Assembly (NCBI RefSeq): GCF_000002595.2
Contig: NC_057015.1
Location: forward strand, 4,247,955 to 4,311,954
Source: Chlamydomonas reinhardtii
Lineage: Eukaryota; Chlorophyta; Chlorophyceae; Chlamydomonadales; Chlamydomonadaceae
Length of the DNA: 64,000 nt
Direction of reading: 5' to 3'
The notes under the pieces: model-generated
What the model was told of the DNA's origin: nothing
The model's input: the letters and a program-made list of their open reading frames with translations, nothing else
Database searches by the model: none
Program-made: the position numbers and the translations under genes
Shown here: one piece after another, positions 60,511 through 64,000 of the stretch
How the letters are laid out: the number at the start of each line of letters is the position of its first letter
Numbering within the stretch: position 1 is the stretch's first letter

Positions 60511-63500
60511 ATGGCACCCAAAGCCCCGGCGCCTGGGGCCAAGCCTGGGGACCCCAAGGCGAAAGGAGCCGCGCCCGTAGAGCGCGTCTCTTTCCTGGAT
60601 AAAGCCTTTCCAACATGGGTTGACCTTCCTCCAGATAAAGACCCGCCGAGTAGGTGTCGTGGGCACGGCAAATGCAAGTGAAGTCTTCCGGGAGCGCATT
60701 GACGCCCGCATGGAATGGCCTGTTGGGCTGTCTTGAGCAGCTCCGTGTGTGCATTTGAAGTAGCGCACCCTCAGGAGGCGAATGGGGCGAAAAGGGGCCG
60801 GGGTGGCTGTACGCGTGGTGGCGCAGGCAGTGCAAGGACTGTGGGGCTGTGCATGTGTTGGGGGGCGGGTGGGGCCGTGTCTGCCGCCTCCCACCTGCCT
60901 GCGTCCCGCTGACCCGACCCCTGACCCCCCCCTCCAAACAAACACATACGGTGCTCCCATTCCCCGCATTCACTGCAGGCAATGAAAAGTACGAGGACCT
61001 GGCGGGTCTGGTGCTGCCGCCGGAGACGCAGATGTTCCTGGACACCTGGAAGCGGCCGGAGGAGCTGGTGCTCAACTCGCCCGACGTGCCCATGGTCACG
61101 ACCGTGGCGCCGCCGCCGCCGCCCGAGCCAACGGGTGGCAAGGAGGGGAAGGCCGACAAGGCCGCGGCTAAGAATGCGCCTGTAGTGCTGAGCCGCGACC
61201 TGGAGGGCAGCCTGCAGGCGGGGCACCGCACCTTCGAATGGCTGCAGGCCGTGTTCGTGATGGTCATCTCGGCGCAGGTGCGGGAGGCATGCAGGGGCAG
61301 GCGGGCGGGCGGGGGGAGGCAGCGAATGCCAGTTGCGCGTACGCGGTGGTGCGATGCTGCATGTGATGGCCAGGCCGGAAGCGGGAGGAGTAGCAGTTTT
61401 GCAGGACGCGACGGGCACGCATGCAAGTGGATCAACGGGGCTGGCGAAGTCAATCGAGGCCGCATGCGGGTTGCGGGTAGTTGGCCTGAGCAACAGTGTG
61501 GTGGCCAATGCCGTTGACGCTGGACGCATGGCAGGTCAGGGCGTGGAGCAGCGCTCTGTCGCGGTGTTAAACAGGCGACAGGGACCAGGGACGAAAAGCA
61601 TGGCACATGCTAACAGCGATTGCAGGCTACCAGATGCCAACTCCGCATGCCGACCTCGCGCCCACAGAAAGCTATCAAGCCGGGAGAGTACTTGTGGGAG
61701 CTCATCTACCCCAAGGACAAGGACGGCCAGGCCACTAAGTCGCCCAACGGCAAGTACAAAATCAAGCTGTACATCATGGTGAGTCAGCTGGCGGAGGCAC
61801 GGCTTGTGCAGTGGGGCAGCTGAGAAACACGGGCAGTGACTGCGCTGGGCCCTCAACACACCCCTTCTTCCCCTGCTGGGAGGGCTCTTTGCTGGCATTT
61901 ACTTGGCCATGCGCACCTTCCTCTCGGCCGCCTCATGCGCCGCAGGACGCGTGGCGCACGGTGGTTGTGGACGACCGCATCCCGGTGGACCTGTTCGGCC
62001 GGCCGCTGCTGGTGAACGCGCGGCCCATCCAGCTGTGGCCTCTGCTTCTGTCCAAGGCGGTGCTCAAGGTGCTGGCCGCCAACCGCATCCTGCACTGCGG
62101 CCTGCCGCACCAGGCCGCCGCCTTCCAGCTGCTCACGGGCTGGCCGCAGGAGGACCTGCTGGACTCGCTGTCAGGCACGCGGCTCTCCGGCGGCCGCCTG
62201 TTCGACAGGCTGGAGGAGGCGGTGCGCGGGAATGAGGAGCGCACGGAGCGCCACGCCGTGGCGGCGGTGACGCTGGTCAAGCGCGCGCTGCCGGAGCGGC
62301 CGCCGCCGCGCCTGATCGTGCTGGTGGGGCCGTCGGGCGTGGGGCGCGGCGCGCTGCTGCAGCGGCTGGTGGGCGAGCTGCCCGACAAGTTCGGGCTGAC
62401 GGTGTCGCACACCACGCGGCCGCCGCGCGAGCATGAGGTGCAGGGCGGCGACTACTTCTTTTGCGAGATGGGCGCCTTCCGGGAGGAGGCGGCGGCGGGG
62501 CGGCTGCTGGAGAACGCGCCCGTGCCCAGCGCCAACGACGGCGTGCACCTGTACGGCACCAGCTTTGCCACCGTGCGCGAGGTGGCGGCCACCGGCAAGC
62601 TGTGCCTCATGGGGCTGGACGTGCAGGGCGTGCGCAGCCTGCGTGCCAACAAGCGCATCGACGGCCTGTACGTGTTCGTGTCACCGCCCAGCTTAGACGA
62701 GCTGGAGCGGCGCCAGCGCGGCCGGCTGAAGGAGGCCGAGACCACCATCGCCAAGCGCCTGGCCTGGGCCAGGGCGGAGCTGGACAAGGCGGCAGGCGGC
62801 AAGTCCGTGCACAGCGGCGTACCGGCCGGCGGCGCCGGCAGCGCCTCCGGCGGCGCGGGCGCGGTGATTGACTACGTGATCGACAACGGTGACGACGGCG
62901 ACAAGGTGTACCTGGACGTGAAGGAGGCCATCAGCACGCTATCGCCCATCATCCGCAACCGCCTGCACGGCCTGCCCGCCTACGTGCTGGACTACGCCGA
63001 CCTGATTGCGCCCAACCTGGTGGAGAAGCCCTTCCTCAAGCCCGTCGTCATCACCGGCCCCACCACCGGCGAGCGCCGGGCGCTCATGGAGCAGCTGGTG
63101 CGGGAGTTTCCGGACGTGTTCGCCTACCCGCGCCACACCACTACCAGGCCCGCGCACGAGGACGCGCTGTACCGCGTGGACGCGGCCGACTCGCCGCCAG
63201 AGCAGGTGGAGTTCGAGGTGATCAAGACCAAGGACGGCGAGGAGGTGAAGATGTCGCGGCCCACGTTCACGTCCGTCAGCCCCACGGAGTTCACCAGCGC
63301 GGCCAGGTCGGGCGCGCTGCTGGAGCACCACACCGAGCTGTTCAAGCACCCGCTGGTGACGCGGCAGTGGGGTGTGACGGCGGACGCGATCAAGGAGGTG
63401 ATCCGCGCCGGCCGGCTGCCGTTGATGGAGTGCGAGACGGAGGGTGCGGAGATGCTGAAGAAGCGCGGCATCGACTGCCTCACGCTGTTCCTCAAGCCGC

Positions 63501-64000
63501 CCAGCATGGACGTGTTCGAGGTGGGCTGCGAGTCTGGGAGCCAGAGGCGTGGGGGTGGAGGCAACTAGTTGGGGCACGACATCCGGAAGCATCGCTTGTT
63601 TTGCGAGGTGGTGGAAGCCGGGCTGGAGACGTGCCCACTCAAATCCCTGTCACTGACACTCATCTTCCTGCAACACCCTCCCGGGTTCCTCCGGTTCCCT
63701 CAGACCCGGCTGCGTGACCACCTGACGGAGACGGACGAGGAGATTGCGGCGCGCCTGGACATGGCCCGCCGCGAGATGGAGGCTGCCGCAGCCGCCGGCT
63801 CGCCCTTTGACGCCACCATTGTCAACGACGACCCGGAAGCCGCCTACGCCGAGCTCACTCGCCTCATCAGCCGCTGCCGCCCCGACATCATCGTGCCGGA
63901 GGAGGACCGCCAGGCAGAGCCGCCCCCGCCGCCCAAGCAGCCGGTGTTGGTGCTGTGCGGCCCCTCCGCCGCCGGCCGCAGCGCATTGGCCAAGCAGCTG
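60511..64000 (+). CDS. Calpain-like plus tandem guanylate-kinase-like ciliary protein (FAP42-like), 5' part
   Basis: Exons 60511-60649, 60979-61277, 61626-61778, 61946-63520 and 63704-64000 (runs off the right edge) give 821 residues so far. The leader MAPKAPAPGAKPGDPKAKGA is followed by NEKYEDLAGLVLPPETQMFLDTWKRP and KAIKPGEYLWELIYPKD...DAWRTVVVDDRIPVDLFGRPLL, which is the calpain-like block seen in androglobin-type proteins. Three guanylate-kinase-like units follow: LIVLVGPSGVGRGALLQRL with SHTTRPPREHEVQGGDYFF; VVITGPTTGERRALMEQL with RHTTTRPAHEDALYRV; and LVLCGPSAAGRSALAKQL at the edge. All three lack the P-loop lysine. FAP42 of the Chlamydomonas central-pair C1b projection is a large multi-guanylate-kinase protein, so I suggest that identity; it is from memory and moderate. 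Exon 3 could alternatively begin nearer 61668. Confidence 0.75.

Overview
The window looks like nuclear DNA of a volvocine green alga, Chlamydomonas or a close relative. The coding sequence is GC-rich, genes are split into many small exons with GTGAGT/GTGCGT-type donors, and TGTAA polyadenylation signals follow several stop codons. The gene content also fits: the plastid EF-Ts polyprotein (PSRP-7 plus EF-Ts), OPR-like repeats, a multi-guanylate-kinase ciliary protein and an L1-type LINE with alanine-rich ORF1. Species cannot be fixed from sequence alone. All exon models were built by hand from splice motifs, reading phase and remembered family homology. Where every exon closes in phase the model is good, but none has transcript support.

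Left third (1-17 kb). The 5' part of a KPC1/RKP-type SPRY ubiquitin ligase runs off the left edge (minus). Next come the 13-exon plastid polyprotein PETs (minus), a plastid DUF4079 membrane protein (plus) that shares a 418 bp divergent promoter with it, a two-exon 46-residue membrane microprotein (plus), and a complete prohibitin gene (minus) carrying a LINE scrap in an intron.

Middle (17-38 kb). A nearly full-length L1-type LINE (minus, 17081-23745) is bounded by a 13 bp target-site duplication, and its two ORFs overlap as TAATG. It is followed by a glycolipid-transfer protein (minus), a CAX-type cation/proton exchanger of 11 exons (minus) and a large helical-repeat, probably organelle RNA-binding, protein (plus).

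Right half (38-64 kb). Two tandem paralogous secretory proteins of unknown function share exon phases and an EYDVAWTGD motif. After a gene-poor 1.9 kb come an EngB/YihA GTPase (minus) with a GC-AG intron, a GT2-like glycosyltransferase (minus), a Spc24-like kinetochore gene (plus) whose only nearby poly(A) signal sits in a 32 bp LINE scrap, and a plastid MurE homologue (minus). MurE has lost most ligase catalytic motifs and holds five copies of a 180 bp satellite in one intron. Finally, the 5' part of a calpain-like plus guanylate-kinase-like ciliary protein (FAP42-like, plus) runs off the right edge.

The genes do not form one pathway. Recurring themes are plastid-directed proteins (PETs, DUF4079, EngB, MurE) and LINE 3' ends. 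Three LINE insertions, each with its own target-site duplication, define the element's 3' terminus, which carries the host TGTAA signal about 9 nt from the end.
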